Source of the DNA: JBBSIG01 sp038232215 | Lineage (GTDB): Bacteria > Actinomycetota > Thermoleophilia > Gaiellales > Gaiellaceae | NCBI GenBank assembly: GCA_038232215.1 | Contig: JBBSIG010000034.1 | Location: 1 to 16,392 of the forward strand | DNA: 16,392 nucleotides | Direction: 5' to 3' | In this document: one piece after another, positions 5,956 to 13,000 of the stretch | Numbering within the stretch: the stretch's first letter is position 1 | Layout: each line of letters starts with the position of its first letter | Program-made: the position numbers and the translations under genes | The notes under the pieces: generated by a model | Told to the model about the DNA's origin: nothing | Databases searched by the model: none | Seen by the model: only the letters and a program-made list of their open reading frames with translations

Positions 5956-7275
5956 GTGAGCGACCTCGCAGCGGTGGTCATGGCCGGCGGCCTCGGTACG
6001 CGCATGCGCTCGACGACGCCGAAGCATCTGCACCCCGTGCTCGGCCGGCGCATGGTCGACTGGGTGCTCGAGGCGGTTCGCCCCCTCGGTCCCGAGCCCC
6101 TCGTGGTGGTCGCCTCGCCCGCGAGCGCGGACGAGTTCGAGGGGGTGGAGGTGGCCGTGCAGCACCGGCCGCTCGGCACCGGAGACGCCGTTCGTGTCGC
6201 CCGGCCCGCGCTCGAGGGCCGGGCGCGGGATCTGCTCGTGCTCCCGGGCGACACGCCCCTCCTGAGCGAGGACCTGCTCACAGCACTCCTGGCGACCCAT
6301 CGAGCCATGGGCGCGGCGGCCACCGTCCTCTCGTTCGAGCCGCCGGACCCACGCAGCTATGGCCGGATCGTGCGGGACGAGCGGGGGCACCTGCGAACGA
6401 TCGTCGAGGCGGCCGACGCCGGCGAGGACGAGCTCCGTATTCGGGAGTGCAACTCGTCCATCTACGTGTTCGCCGCGGAGCAGCTCTGGCCGGCGCTCGA
6501 GGGCCTCGAGCCGGCGAACGCTCAGGGCGAGCTCTATCTCACGGACGCAGTGCGCCGCCTCGTCGACCGCGGGCAGCCGGTGACCGTGCACGAGGCTCTC
6601 GATCCCGGCGAGGCCGAGGGCGTGAACACGCGAGCGGAGCTGGCCGCCGCCGCGGCCGTGCTGCGCGCGCGTGTGAACGAGCGGCACATGCTCGCCGGAG
6701 TCACGGTCGTGGATCCGGGCTCGACGTGGATCGAGCCCACGGTCGAGCTCGAGCGGGACGCGGTCGTGCATCCATTCACCGTGCTGCGCGGGCGGACGCG
6801 CGTGGCGGCGGGTGCCGAGATCGGTCCGCACGCCGTCGCGCTCGACGCGGAGGTGGGCGCCGGAGCCCTCGTCGGGCCGTTCTGCTACCTGAGGCCGGGC
6901 ACCGTGCTCGAGGCGCGCGCGAAAGCGGGGACGTTCGTCGAGCTGAAGAACACGCGGGTGGGGGAGGGGACGAAGGTTCCGCACCTCTCGTATCTCGGGG
7001 ACGCCGAGGTGGGGCCCGACACGAACGTCGCGGCGGGCAACATCACCGTGAACTTCTCCCACCGCCCCGGGAGGCCGAAGGGGCGGACGACGATCGGCCG
7101 CAACGTCAGGACGGGCGTGCAGAATGCGTTCGTCGCTCCCGTCGAGATCGGCGACGATGTGTGGATCGCGGCGGGGTCGGTGATCACGGAGGACGTCCCG
7201 CCGGGAGCGCTTGCCGGCTTCCCCCCGCGCCAGGTCAACAAAGAGGGCTATGCCGACCGACACCGGAACGACTGA
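5956..7275 (+). CDS. glmU: Bifunctional UDP-GlcNAc pyrophosphorylase / glucosamine-1-phosphate N-acetyltransferase
   Basis: Makes UDP-N-acetylglucosamine for peptidoglycan by acetylating GlcN-1-P and coupling it to UTP; 439 aa (about 456 in E. coli). The N-terminal uridyltransferase half has the nucleotide loop MAGGLGTRM with K23 downstream, LGTG at 73-76, D99 in LPGDTPL, YGRIVR, YLTDAV and N224 in GVNTRAEL. The C-terminal left-handed beta-helix (about 250-430) has the hexapeptide pattern, GPFCYLRPG, FVELKNTRVG, HLSYLGDAEVG and the terminal PRQVNKEGY. The usual N-Y-D-G motif of the acetyltransferase site reads N366-F-S-H with a roughly 3-residue insertion, so acetyl-acceptor or CoA contacts may differ. 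The start GTG 5956 is required to keep LAAVVMAGG intact; there is no Shine-Dalgarno sequence, and the gap to the tRNA is 17 nt. The 3' end overlaps prs by 26 nt. Confidence 0.95.
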   Translation: MSDLAAVVMAGGLGTRMRSTTPKHLHPVLGRRMVDWVLEAVRPLGPEPLVVVASPASADEFEGVEVAVQHRPLGTGDAVRVARPALEGRARDLLVLPGDTPLLSEDLLTALLATHRAMGAAATVLSFEPPDPRSYGRIVRDERGHLRTIVEAADAGEDELRIRECNSSIYVFAAEQLWPALEGLEPANAQGELYLTDAVRRLVDRGQPVTVHEALDPGEAEGVNTRAELAAAAAVLRARVNERHMLAGVTVVDPGSTWIEPTVELERDAVVHPFTVLRGRTRVAAGAEIGPHAVALDAEVGAGALVGPFCYLRPGTVLEARAKAGTFVELKNTRVGEGTKVPHLSYLGDAEVGPDTNVAAGNITVNFSHRPGRPKGRTTIGRNVRTGVQNAFVAPVEIGDDVWIAAGSVITEDVPPGALAGFPPRQVNKEGYADRHRND

Positions 7276-8317
7276 GGCGCCGACGCGGCTCCCCGGGCTC
7301 GAGGTCGCGACCGTCGAGCCGGAGCTGAAGCCGGAGCACTGGCTCGAGCGCGCGCCGCAACGGCGGCTGATGGTCTTCTCGGGGCGCTCGAATCCGGACC
7401 TCGCGACCAGGATCACTGCCAGGCTCGGCGTCGAGCTCGGCGAGGTCACGCTGAAGACGTTCGCGATGGACGAGACGTACTGCCGCTACGAGGAGTCGAT
7501 CCGGGGAGCCGATCTCTTCATCGTCCAGACGGGGTGCCCGCCCGTCGACCGCAACCTGATGGAGCTCTTCATCATGATCCAGTCGGCGAAGCTCGCCTCG
7601 GCCAAGCGCATCACCGCCGTCGTGCCGTGGTTCCCCTACTCGCGTCAGGACAAGAAGTCGGCGCCGCGCGAGCCGATCACGGCGAAGCTCATCGCGGACT
7701 TCCTGCAGAGCGCCGGCGCCGACCGGGTCCTCACGATGGACCTGCACGCCGGTCAGATCCAGGGGTTCTTCTCGATCCCCGTCGACCACATGACGGCGCT
7801 GCCGCTCTTCGTCCAGTACTACCGCGACAAGGGTCTGTACGGCGAGAACGTCGTCTCGGTCGCGCCCGACCCCGGGCGCTCGAAGATGGCTGCGCGCTTC
7901 GGCCAGATGCTCGACGCCGACCTCGCGATCATGAACAAGAGCCGGCCGGAGCACGACCGCGCGACGGTGAGCGAGGTGATCGGGCGCGTCCGCGGCAAGG
8001 TGGCGATCATGAGCGACGACATCTACGCCACGGGCGGAACGCTGATCGCCGGCGCGCGGGCGCTCAAGGAAGCGGGCGCCGCCGACGTGTACGCCTGCGC
8101 GACGCACGGGCTCTTCTCGGGCGACGCGTTCGAGCGCCTGCCGGACTGCGACCTGACCGAGGTGACCGTCACCGACACGGTGCCGATCGATCCGCTGCGG
8201 AAGCCCGACAACGTGCAGGTGCTGACCGTCTCCGGAATCCTCGCCGAGACGATCCACAACGTCTTCGCCGACGACTCCGTCTCGGCCATCTTCCAGGGCG
8301 AGAACCAGCTCTTCTGA
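7250..8317 (+). CDS. prs: Ribose-phosphate pyrophosphokinase (PRPP synthetase), divergent
   Basis: Converts ribose-5-phosphate and ATP to PRPP for nucleotide, His and Trp synthesis; 355 aa from ATG 7250 (usual length about 315). Clear family blocks are NLMELFIMIQSAK, PYSRQDKKSAPREPITAK (catalytic loop, R132-Q-D-K-K136), TMDLHAGQIQGFF (H166) and THGLFSG. Unusual: the adenine-binding F-S-D-G-E motif is F71-A-M-D-E75; the pyrophosphate-side PDVGG is P-D207-P-G-R; and the ribose-5-P loop DDxxDTAGT is D256-D-I-Y-A260-T-G-G-T264, losing its second acidic residue. Several stretches (IVQTGC, FPYSRQDKK) recall the mammalian PRPS type. Start: ATG 7250 overlaps glmU by 26 nt with an AGAGGG only a few nt upstream. 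Codon bias between 7276 and 7370 supports a 40-aa N-terminal extension, but ATG 7370 (MVFSGRSNPDL) is nearer the family start and TTG 7211 is also in frame. Confidence 0.9.
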   Translation: MPTDTGTTEAPTRLPGLEVATVEPELKPEHWLERAPQRRLMVFSGRSNPDLATRITARLGVELGEVTLKTFAMDETYCRYEESIRGADLFIVQTGCPPVDRNLMELFIMIQSAKLASAKRITAVVPWFPYSRQDKKSAPREPITAKLIADFLQSAGADRVLTMDLHAGQIQGFFSIPVDHMTALPLFVQYYRDKGLYGENVVSVAPDPGRSKMAARFGQMLDADLAIMNKSRPEHDRATVSEVIGRVRGKVAIMSDDIYATGGTLIAGARALKEAGAADVYACATHGLFSGDAFERLPDCDLTEVTVTDTVPIDPLRKPDNVQVLTVSGILAETIHNVFADDSVSAIFQGENQLF

Positions 8318-8378
8318 GCTACTTCCCCCGGAGAAACGATTACGGCGAGGGCGAAGCGGGTCAGCGGGGGAAGTAGCT
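8317..8378 (+). repeat. Palindrome 1: 14-bp perfect inverted repeat, 34-nt loop
   Basis: The left arm AGCTACTTCCCCCG (8317-8330) is perfectly complementary to CGGGGGAAGTAGCT (8365-8378), and the stem can extend by two G-U pairs (8315-8316 with 8379-8380). The intervening 34 nt (8331-8364) are purine-rich. The left arm begins in the last base of the prs stop codon. It is followed by TTGGTTTG rather than a clean T-run, so it is not a textbook terminator, though it could end prs transcription. It is a sibling of the palindrome at 8461-8522. Confidence 0.9.
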
Positions 8379-8460
8379 TGGTTTGCAGGCTGCGCCTTTG
8401 CCAGCTGCACGCAGCTTTCCGAGCCTCGGGCGAGTCTCAAAAGGCGAAGCCTCTGCTTCA
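8379..8460 (+). other. Spacer between the two palindromes with two short hairpins
   Basis: This 82-nt stretch contains no credible gene. It is less GC-biased than its surroundings. It holds two small perfect inverted repeats: AGCTGC-AC-GCAGCT (8403-8416) and AGGC-GAA-GCCT (8442-8452). Together with the flanking palindromes the region 8317-8522 could fold as a four-hairpin RNA. The open frames that cross it lack the codon bias of the neighbouring genes. Confidence 0.5.
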
Positions 8461-8522
8461 AGCTCCTTCCCCCGCCGGTTCCGCCACGGCCTGCCGACCG
8501 CGTGTATCCGGGGGAAGGAGCT
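8461..8522 (+). repeat. Palindrome 2: 14-bp perfect inverted repeat, 34-nt loop, overlapping the rplY leader
   Basis: AGCTCCTTCCCCCG (8461-8474) pairs perfectly with CGGGGGAAGGAGCT (8509-8522), with a loop of exactly 34 nt (8475-8508). It differs from palindrome 1 by one base pair: A8321-T8374 there is C8465-G8518 here, changed on both arms. The right arm carries GGGGGAAGGAG, a strong Shine-Dalgarno-like sequence ending 15 nt before the rplY GTG. The left arm CTCCTTCC resembles the anti-SD tail of 16S rRNA. If transcribed, the hairpin would bury that site. Confidence 0.9.
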
Positions 8523-8527
8523 ACACT
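8522..8527 (+). promoter_or_regulatory. Candidate leaderless -10 box (TACACT) for rplY
   Basis: TACACT fits TANNNT and ends 8 nt before GTG 8536, the spacing expected if transcription starts at the start codon. That would make the rplY mRNA leaderless and place both palindromes upstream of the transcript as DNA elements. No -35 is visible. The alternative is transcription from prs with the SD-like sequence at 8514-8520 used for initiation, at a rather long 15-nt spacing. Confidence 0.35.
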
Positions 8528-8535
8528 TCCGCGCC

Positions 8536-9246
8536 GTGGCGGGCGAGAGAGTCAAGCTCGAGGTGCAGGAGCGCGAGTCGCAGGGCTCCGGCGCGGCACG
8601 GCGCCTGCGGCGCGACGGCCTCGTACCAGGCGTCCTTTACGGGCGCGGCAAGAAGCCGCACGCGATCTGCGTGCCCGAGCGGGAGCTCCGCCGCGTCCTG
8701 ACCGGGCCCGCCGGCCTGCACGCGATCCTCGACGTCGTGCTCGCCGGACAGAAGACGACGCACCCGTCGATCCTCAAGGAGTACCAGCAGGATCCGCTCC
8801 GCGGTCGTCTCGTCCACGTCGACCTGCACGAGGTTCGGCTCGACCAGCCGATCCACGCGCAGGTGACCGTGCAGCTGGTCGGAGAGCCGGCCGGGGTCAA
8901 GGAAGGCGGCGTGCTCTCTCAGGTCTCGCGCGAGGTCAACGTGGAGGCGCTGCCGATGGAGATTCCCGAGCACCTGGAGCTGGACGTGAGCGGGATGGCG
9001 ATCGGAGACACGCTGCGGCTCGCCGACCTCGCCGTTCGCGACGGCGTCGTCTTCCTCGACGATCCGGAGGAGACCGTGCTCGCCACGGTGACGCCGCCGA
9101 CGGTCGAGGTCGAGCCCGAGCCGGAGGAGGGCGAGCTCGAGGAGGGCGTCGTCCCCGAGGGCGACGAGACTCCCGAGGGTGCTGCCGACACGGGCGGCCA
9201 GGGCGGAGACGCGGGCCCCGACGGCGAGTCCGGCGCCGGCTCCTAG
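8536..9246 (+). CDS. rplY: 50S ribosomal protein L25 (general stress protein Ctc/TL5 type)
   Basis: Binds 5S rRNA in the central protuberance of the 50S subunit; 236 aa, the long two-domain Ctc/TL5 form rather than the roughly 95-aa E. coli form. The N-terminal RNA-binding domain (about 1-95) shows GAARRLRRDGLVPGVLYGRGK and PLRGRLVHVDLHEV. The TL5 beta-domain (about 96-190) shows GEPAGVKEGGVLSQVSREV and LPMEIPEHLELDVSGMAIGD. The last roughly 45 residues are a disordered acidic Glu/Gly/Asp tail, as seen in actinobacterial L25. GTG 8536 gives the family N-terminus (AGERVKLEVQERES); no other start codon lies between it and palindrome 2. rplY is followed 6 nt later by pth, a pairing widespread in bacteria. 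Ctc is stress-inducible in Bacillus, so control at the upstream palindromes is plausible but unproven. Confidence 0.95.
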   Translation: MAGERVKLEVQERESQGSGAARRLRRDGLVPGVLYGRGKKPHAICVPERELRRVLTGPAGLHAILDVVLAGQKTTHPSILKEYQQDPLRGRLVHVDLHEVRLDQPIHAQVTVQLVGEPAGVKEGGVLSQVSREVNVEALPMEIPEHLELDVSGMAIGDTLRLADLAVRDGVVFLDDPEETVLATVTPPTVEVEPEPEEGELEEGVVPEGDETPEGAADTGGQGGDAGPDGESGAGS

Positions 9247-9252
9247 GAGCCC

Positions 9253-9849
9253 GTGCGCCTGCTCAGGCGCAGGGGCGAGACCGCCTCGACGCTCGATCTG
9301 CTCGTCGTCGGGCTGGGAAACCCCGGTCGCGAGTACGAGCGGCACCGGCACAACGTGGGCTGGATGGTTCTCGACGAGGTCGGGCGCCGGCACGGCGCCG
9401 GCTGGAAGGGCAAGTTCTCGGGGCGCGTGGCCGAGGTGCGGATCGAGGGCCACCGAGCCGCCCTGCTGAAGCCCGAGACGTTCATGAACGAGTCGGGTCG
9501 CGCGGTGCGTGCGGCGGCGAGCTTCTTCAAGGTCGAGCCCGACTCGATTCTCGTCGTCCACGACGAGATCGACCTCCCGCCCGGGAGGCTGCAGGCCCGG
9601 CTTGGCGGCGGCCTCGCCGGCCACAATGGTCTGCGCTCGATCGCGGCGCACCTGAAGACCCGGGACTTCCTGCGCCTGCGCGTCGGCGTCGGCCGCCCGG
9701 GCCGGGGTGATCCGCGCTCACCCGCGGACTACGTGCTCTCGAGCTTCGACCCTGCGGACGACCCGGACGGCCTGGTCGCTCGGGCTGCGGACGCAGTCGA
9801 GGCGCTCGACGCGGAGGGCCTGGAGCGGGCTCAGGCCCGCTTCAATTGA
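9253..9849 (+). CDS. pth: Peptidyl-tRNA hydrolase
   Basis: Cleaves peptidyl-tRNA released from stalled ribosomes and recycles the tRNA; essential in most bacteria. The product is 198 aa. Catalytic and binding residues are visible: GLGNPG (20-25), H33 in RHNVGW (the general-base His of the family), N79 in ETFMNESG, D104 in HDEIDLPPG and N125 in AGHNGLRSI. There is an extra segment of about 12 basic residues before the family start (LDLLVVGLGNPG). The start GTG 9253 has AGGAG (9245-9249) overlapping the rplY TAG stop, a short 3-nt spacing that suggests coupling to rplY. No closer in-frame start exists. It is the last gene before the 220-bp gap upstream of mfd. Confidence 0.95.
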   Translation: MRLLRRRGETASTLDLLVVGLGNPGREYERHRHNVGWMVLDEVGRRHGAGWKGKFSGRVAEVRIEGHRAALLKPETFMNESGRAVRAAASFFKVEPDSILVVHDEIDLPPGRLQARLGGGLAGHNGLRSIAAHLKTRDFLRLRVGVGRPGRGDPRSPADYVLSSFDPADDPDGLVARAADAVEALDAEGLERAQARFN

Positions 9850-10069
9850 CGCGCTCTCGGCACGATCCCGGCACCCACGGAGCGGGGTCGGGCGCGTATC
9901 GTCGTCACCCCGTGGGTGGGTGGGGGCTAGGGATGGAGTAGCGGCCGCCCGCGAGCCGCCCGAGCACGTCCTCTCACGGAACGGCACGCCCGCCGCCGGG
10001 CCGCACGGCGCCAGCTCAGGTCCGGCGACTACGATGACCGGCGCCGAAACGCCGTTTCGCCCTCTCGCC
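9850..10069 (+). other. Intergenic/leader region before mfd
   Basis: No gene is visible here unless mfd starts at ATG 10034. It holds a -10-like TATCGT (9897-9902), a G-quadruplex-type motif (9914-9932) and a -10-like TACGAT (10030-10035). The second box would start transcription near 10042, leaving about 28 nt before ATG 10070. The region could be an mfd promoter region or include a short non-coding RNA; I recognise no known RNA family in it. Confidence 0.4.
9914..9932 (+). other. G-quadruplex-type motif upstream of mfd
   Basis: GGGTGGGTGGGGGCTAGGG contains four runs of at least three G with loops of 1, 1 and 3 nt, a canonical intramolecular G4 pattern on the + strand. With 1-nt loops it would be expected to be stable and parallel. 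It lies about 140 nt before the mfd start and just after a -10-like TATCGT. Confidence 0.75.
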
Positions 10070-13000
10070 ATGGACCGCCCGATCCTGCATGCGCTCAGCC
10101 GCGAGCTCGCCGAGCACGAGCGCCTGCGCGCGTTCGCCGTGCTCCTCGCCGCCGGCGGCGCGCCGCCGAGAGCCCGCGTCTCCGAGCCGGCCCTTCCGCT
10201 CGTGCTCGCGGCGCTCCACGAGCAGCTCGGCCGCGCGCTCGTCCTACTCGCCCCGGAGGACGCCGACGCCCGGGACGCCGCGGAGGCAGCCGGCTGGTTC
10301 GCCGGCGAGGAGCGGGTGGCCTTCCTGCCGAGCCGGGGAGTGCGCCCCGACTCGGGGCTCGAGCCGCCCCCGCATCTCGTCGGGGAGCGGGCCCGCGCCC
10401 TCGACGTCCTGGCGGCGGGCGGGCTCGTGTGCGTCTCCGCCTCGGCGCTCGCCGAGCCCGTGCCTCCCGAGTCGGCTCGCCCCCGCCCGCTGCGGCTCCA
10501 GGTCGGCGACGAGCTGGGAATCGGCGCGCTGACCGAGGCGTTCGCCCTCGCCGGCTACGAGCGGGTCGAGCGGGCGGACGAGCGGGGACGGTTCGCCGTC
10601 CGCGGCGGCATCGTGGACGTCTTCCCGACGACCGGCCGGGAGCCGTTGCGGGTGGAGTTCTTCGGCGACGAGATCGAGGCCATCCGCGCTTTCTCGCCCT
10701 TCACGCAGCGGGCGTTGCACCCGGTTCCGCACGCCGTCGTCTACGCGGCCGCCGAGCGCCGTCTCGACCTCGTGGAGCCGTCTCTCGCAGACGACGACGA
10801 GCCGAGGCCGCCGGCGGACGACCTGGTCGCGATCCTCCCGGCGGGGCCCGACCTCGTCTGGCAGCCGGAGGAGGTGCGCAAGGTCTGGCGCGAGGAGCTC
10901 GGCGCCGAGCTGCCGCTCGGCTCCCCGGCGGAGCTCGATCCTCTTCCGTCGGGCCAGCCCTTCGCCTTCGAGGCTCAGCGCCCGGCACTCGCCGCCCGGG
11001 GTCTCGCCGAGGCGGAGAACGAGCTGAGCGCCTTCGTGCGCGCCGGGCAGCGGGTGGTCGTCGCCTTCGCACACCGCGGCGAGGCGCTGCGGACCCAGAA
11101 CCTGCTGCGCCGGATCGAGGCGGGCGTGCTGGAGGCAGACGAGCTGCCGCGCGAGGCGGAGCTCCTGTTCGCGGTCGCGCCCGCCAGGCGCGGCTTCGTC
11201 TGGCGGGAGCTCGGGCTCGTGCTCCTGCCCGACACGCAGGTGTTCCGCAAGCGCCCGCCGCGAACGGATGCCCGCCTCGGCCGCGCTCTGCAGTCCTTCG
11301 CGGATCTTCGGACCGGCGACCACGTCGTCCACGAGGACCACGGCGTGGGCAAGCTGCTCGGCTTCGAGACGAAGGAGGTCGGTGGCGTCACGCGCGACTA
11401 CCTGTTCGTCGGCTTCCGGGGGGAGGACCGGCTCTACGTGCCGCACGAGCAGCTCGGTAAGGTCTCGCGCTACGTCGGGGCCGACGCGTCGGCGCCCGCG
11501 CTCTCCAAGCTCGGCGGCAAGGCCTGGCAGCTCCTGAAGAGTCGCGCGCGCGAGAGCGTGCGGGAGCTCGCCGGGGAGCTGATCGCGCTCTACGCGCAGC
11601 GGCAGGCCGCCCTGGGCCTCGCCTACACGCTCTCCGGCGAGTGGCTCGAGCGCCTGGAGGCCGAGTTCCCCTACCGCGAGACCGACGACCAGCTGCGCGC
11701 GATCGAGGCCGTCAAGGCGGACCTCGAGGCGCCTCGGCCGATGGACCGTCTCGTCTGCGGCGACGTCGGGTTCGGCAAGACGGAGGTCGCCGTGCGGGCG
11801 GCCTTCGGCGTCGCGGTGAACGAGCGGCAGGTGCTCTTCCTGGCGCCCACCACGATTCTCGCCGAGCAGCACTGGAACACGTTCAGGGAGCGCTACCGCG
11901 ACTTCCCGCTCAGGGTCGAGATGGTCTCGAGGTTCCGCAAGCCCGCCGACGTGAAGGCGGTGCTCCGCGACTTCTCCGCCGGCAAGGTGGACGTGCTCAT
12001 CGGCACCCACCGGATTCTCTCGCGCGACGTGATCCCGAAGGAGCTCGGGCTCGTGATCCTCGACGAGGAGCAGCGCTTCGGCGTGGCGCAGAAGGAGCTC
12101 CTGCGTGCGCTGCGGCTCGAGGTGGACGTGCTCACGCTGTCCGCGACCCCCATCCCCCGCACACTGCACATGTCGCTCGCGGGTCTGCGGGACATCTCGG
12201 TGATCGAGACGCCCCCGCAGGGGCGGCGACCGATTCGCACGACGGTCGGAGAGTACGACGAGGAGCTGGTCAAGCTCGCGCTCGAGCGCGAGCACGCTCG
12301 CGGCGGCCAGAGCTTCTACCTGCACAACCGGGTCGAGACGATCGAGGAGGCGGCCGAGAAGCTGCGGCAGCTCTGCCCGCGACTGCGCTTCGTCGTCGCC
12401 CACGGAAAGATGCGGGAGCGAGAGCTCGAGGAGCGGATGCACGCCTTCCTGCGCGGGGACGCCGACGTGCTCGTGTCGACCACCATCATCGAGTCCGGGC
12501 TCGACATCCCGCAGGCGAACACGCTCGTGATCGAGCGGGCAGACGCACTCGGGCTCGCGCAGCTCTACCAGATCCGCGGACGCGTGGGGCGGTCGGATCA
12601 GACGGCCCACGCGTACCTCTTCTACCCGGAGGCGAGCGAGCTCTCGCCGGAGGCACGCGCCCGGCTCGCCACGCTCGCCGACCACACGGAGCTCGGTGCC
12701 GGCTTCGCGATCGCCATGCGCGACCTCGAGATCCGCGGCGCGGGCGACCTGCTCGGCGCCGAGCAGTCCGGGCACGTGGCGGCGCTCGGCTTCGAGCTCT
12801 ACGTCGAGCTCCTCGGGCAGGCGGTCGCGGAGCTCTCGGGCGAGCGCCGCGTCGCCGCGCGCCCCGTTCGGGTCGACGCGAGGATCGACGCCTACGTGCC
12901 CGCCGAGTACATCGGCTCCGAGGCGCTCAAGATCGACCTGCACCGCAGGCTGGCGCTGACGGAGTCGGAGGACGAGCTGCGCGAGCTCCAGGCCTCGACG

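Noticed and set aside
4261..7449. A 1062-codon open frame on the - strand across rsmA, ispE, the tRNA and glmU
   Set aside because: It is antisense to well-identified genes and to the tRNA, its product is Arg/Gly/Asp/His-rich low complexity without motifs, and long antisense frames are expected when codon third positions are almost all G/C.
8317..8390. Classical Rho-independent terminator after prs
   Set aside because: The loop is 34 nt and the downstream sequence is TTGGTTTG rather than a T-run. A non-canonical terminator role is possible but not shown.
8317..8522. MITE-like mobile element, taking left arm 1 and right arm 2 as terminal inverted repeats
   Set aside because: No convincing target-site duplication. 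GAGCTAC occurs at both ends (8316-8322, 8518-8524) but overlaps the arms themselves. The two internal perfect palindromes explain the symmetry better.
8378..8535. Leader peptide gene between the palindromes
   Set aside because: The forward frames here run into rplY out of frame or lack a start with a ribosome-binding site, and codon third-position bias is weak.
10010..10045. Bacterial SRP (4.5S/scRNA) RNA, because of TCAGGTCCGG
   Set aside because: The conserved GGAAGGGAGCAGC part of the apical loop is missing and no long hairpin encloses the motif.
10244..12943. An 899-codon open frame on the - strand opposite mfd
   Set aside because: Complete Mfd motifs on the + strand; the antisense product is Arg/Leu/Glu/Asp-rich with no recognisable domain.
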